Shown here: piece by piece, positions 35,072 through 35,741 of the stretch
How the letters are laid out: each line of letters opens with the position of its first letter
Numbering within the stretch: position 1 is the stretch's first letter
From: Deltaproteobacteria bacterium
GTDB taxonomy: Bacteria > Desulfobacterota > Desulfobacteria > Desulfobacterales > JAUWMJ01
Reading direction: 5' to 3'
Assembly (NCBI GenBank): GCA_030638575.1
Contig: DAOWEJ010000070.1
Location: 1-35,741, forward strand
DNA: 35,741 nucleotides
The notes under the pieces: model-generated
What the model saw: the letters and a program-made list of their open reading frames with translations, nothing else
What the model was told of the DNA's origin: nothing
The model's database searches: none
Made by a program: the position numbers and the translations under genes

Positions 35072-35223
35072 GAGACCTTTGAAAAACGGTAATTTTTATT
35101 CGAGTTCAAGGAAGGCGATCCGCCTCAGGCGGATCAACCACAGGAATATATGGAATATTTCGAGGATTGAAATTTGAGCCTGACGCAGAAATCGGGTAAA
35201 AAGTGCCGTTTTTCAAAGGTCTC
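35072..35223. mobile_element. MITE-like element copy 5, with ACAGA target duplication and inserted minihairpin
   Basis: 152 bp. The ends GAGACCTTTGAAAAACGG and CCGTTTTTCAAAGGTCTC are perfect inverted repeats. The element is flanked by ACAGA on both sides. The interior holds GATCCGCCTCAGGCGGATC in place of the AT-rich segment found in copy 1. It ends 27 bases before the hflK start. Confidence 0.88.
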
Positions 35224-35250
35224 ACAGAAACGAATATACAGGTTAATACT

Positions 35251-35741
35251 ATGGCTTGGGATTGGGAAAAACTAAAAGAGCAGCAGAGGCAGACAGGAGG
35301 AGGCGGAATTCCTCCTCAGATGGATGAAATTTATAAAAAATTCAAGGGGTTCAAACTGCCTGGCGGACCGGTGGCAATTCTTATTATTGTTATTATAGCT
35401 ATCCTCTATTCTATATTCTACACGGTTAAACAGGATGAAGTAGGAGTTGTCCAGCGATTCGGGCGGTATGTACGTACCACCCAGCCGGGCCTTAACTTTA
35501 AGCTGCCTGTAGGAATAGAAAAGGTAACAAAGGTAAATGTAAAAAAAGTCCGGACGGAAGAGTTCGGTTTTACCTCCGGAGCAGGAGATGCAAGGTCCCG
35601 TTTTTCAGGCAGAAGTGATAATGTAAACGTAGCACTTATGCTCACCGGAGATTTGAATGTCGGTCTTGTTCCGTGGATTGTACAGTACCGGGTAAAAAAT
35701 CCGTTTAATTATCTTTTTAAAGTCCGGGACATCAGGAAAAT
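35251..35741 (+). CDS. hflK: HflK, membrane protease modulator, 3' end outside window
   Basis: The frame begins at ATG 35251 and is open to the window end (163 complete codons). The N-terminus is MAWDWEKLKEQQRQTGGGG, followed by a membrane helix (about 43-60, VAILIIVIIAILYSIFYTV) and the SPFH/stomatin start QDEVGVVQRFGRYVRTTQPGLNFKLP. HflK with HflC forms a cage that controls the FtsH protease at the inner membrane. hflC is expected downstream. The MITE-like element ends 27 bases upstream, so it forms part of the leader or of the promoter region. Confidence 0.93.
   Translation, partial: MAWDWEKLKEQQRQTGGGGIPPQMDEIYKKFKGFKLPGGPVAILIIVIIAILYSIFYTVKQDEVGVVQRFGRYVRTTQPGLNFKLPVGIEKVTKVNVKKVRTEEFGFTSGAGDARSRFSGRSDNVNVALMLTGDLNVGLVPWIVQYRVKNPFNYLFKVRDIRK

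Overview
The window looks like a piece of a Gram-negative chromosome from the Desulfobacterota, probably close to Desulfobacterales. This is inferred from the gene set: a b558-type three-subunit succinate dehydrogenase/fumarate reductase, a full Tol-Pal set, ruvCAB, a PilY1-type pilus protein, and many intergenic repeats of the kind common in that group. Base composition is moderate and even. No transposase, phage or CRISPR gene is visible, so this is core housekeeping DNA with an unusual amount of repeat DNA between the genes.

Layout. 1-5845 (+): the 3' part of a giant PilY1-like protein (Calx-beta, MopE-like, vWA and PilY1 propeller domains) and a small PilY2-like secreted protein. 6072-8008 (+): a near-consensus promoter and a GspE/PilB-type ATPase. 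8173-14898 (-): a LysM protein, groES-groEL, an FmdB zinc ribbon, an HExxH protein, a membrane-anchored coiled-coil protein and a SAM hydroxide adenosyltransferase. 15216-17411 (-): ruvC-ruvA-ruvB. 17668-22601 (-): tolQ-tolR-tolA-tolB-pal-cpoB, preceded on the same strand by a GEMM-I (cyclic-di-GMP class I) riboswitch and an intrinsic terminator. 23038-26547 (+): sdhCAB. 27024-28115 (+): an MscS channel. 28355-29134 (-): murI. 29375-29659 (+): a small helix-rich protein. 29955-32958 (-): dnaX, ybaB, recR and a YkgJ-type protein. 33254-33479 (-): two tRNA-Ser genes. 33546-34804 (-): a TrmN6-type methyltransferase and a DciA-like protein. 35251 onward (+): the 5' part of hflK.

The genes fall into coherent modules: envelope integrity (Tol-Pal, LysM, MurI, MscS, HflK), DNA replication and repair (DnaX-YbaB-RecR, RuvABC, DciA), protein folding (GroESL) and respiration (SdhCAB). 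The most interesting regulatory arrangement is the GEMM-I-like leader in front of tolQ, which suggests that cyclic-di-GMP controls the Tol-Pal operon.

The intergenic DNA is the second story. Four repeat classes recur: (1) arrays of 16-23-nt units, each a tiny hairpin usually closed on a GAA (or TTC/CTT) loop, separated by a constant GCTCYTCAA spacer while the stems vary; (2) five copies of a roughly 142-165-bp element with inverted ends (four ending GAGACCTTTG, one with a variant GAGCC end), two with 5-bp target duplications, which looks like a MITE; (3) heptamer tandem words such as GCTATCA or GGCAGAA in inverted arms; (4) an octamer word GTTRAGTR. Several copies touch start or stop codons of genes.
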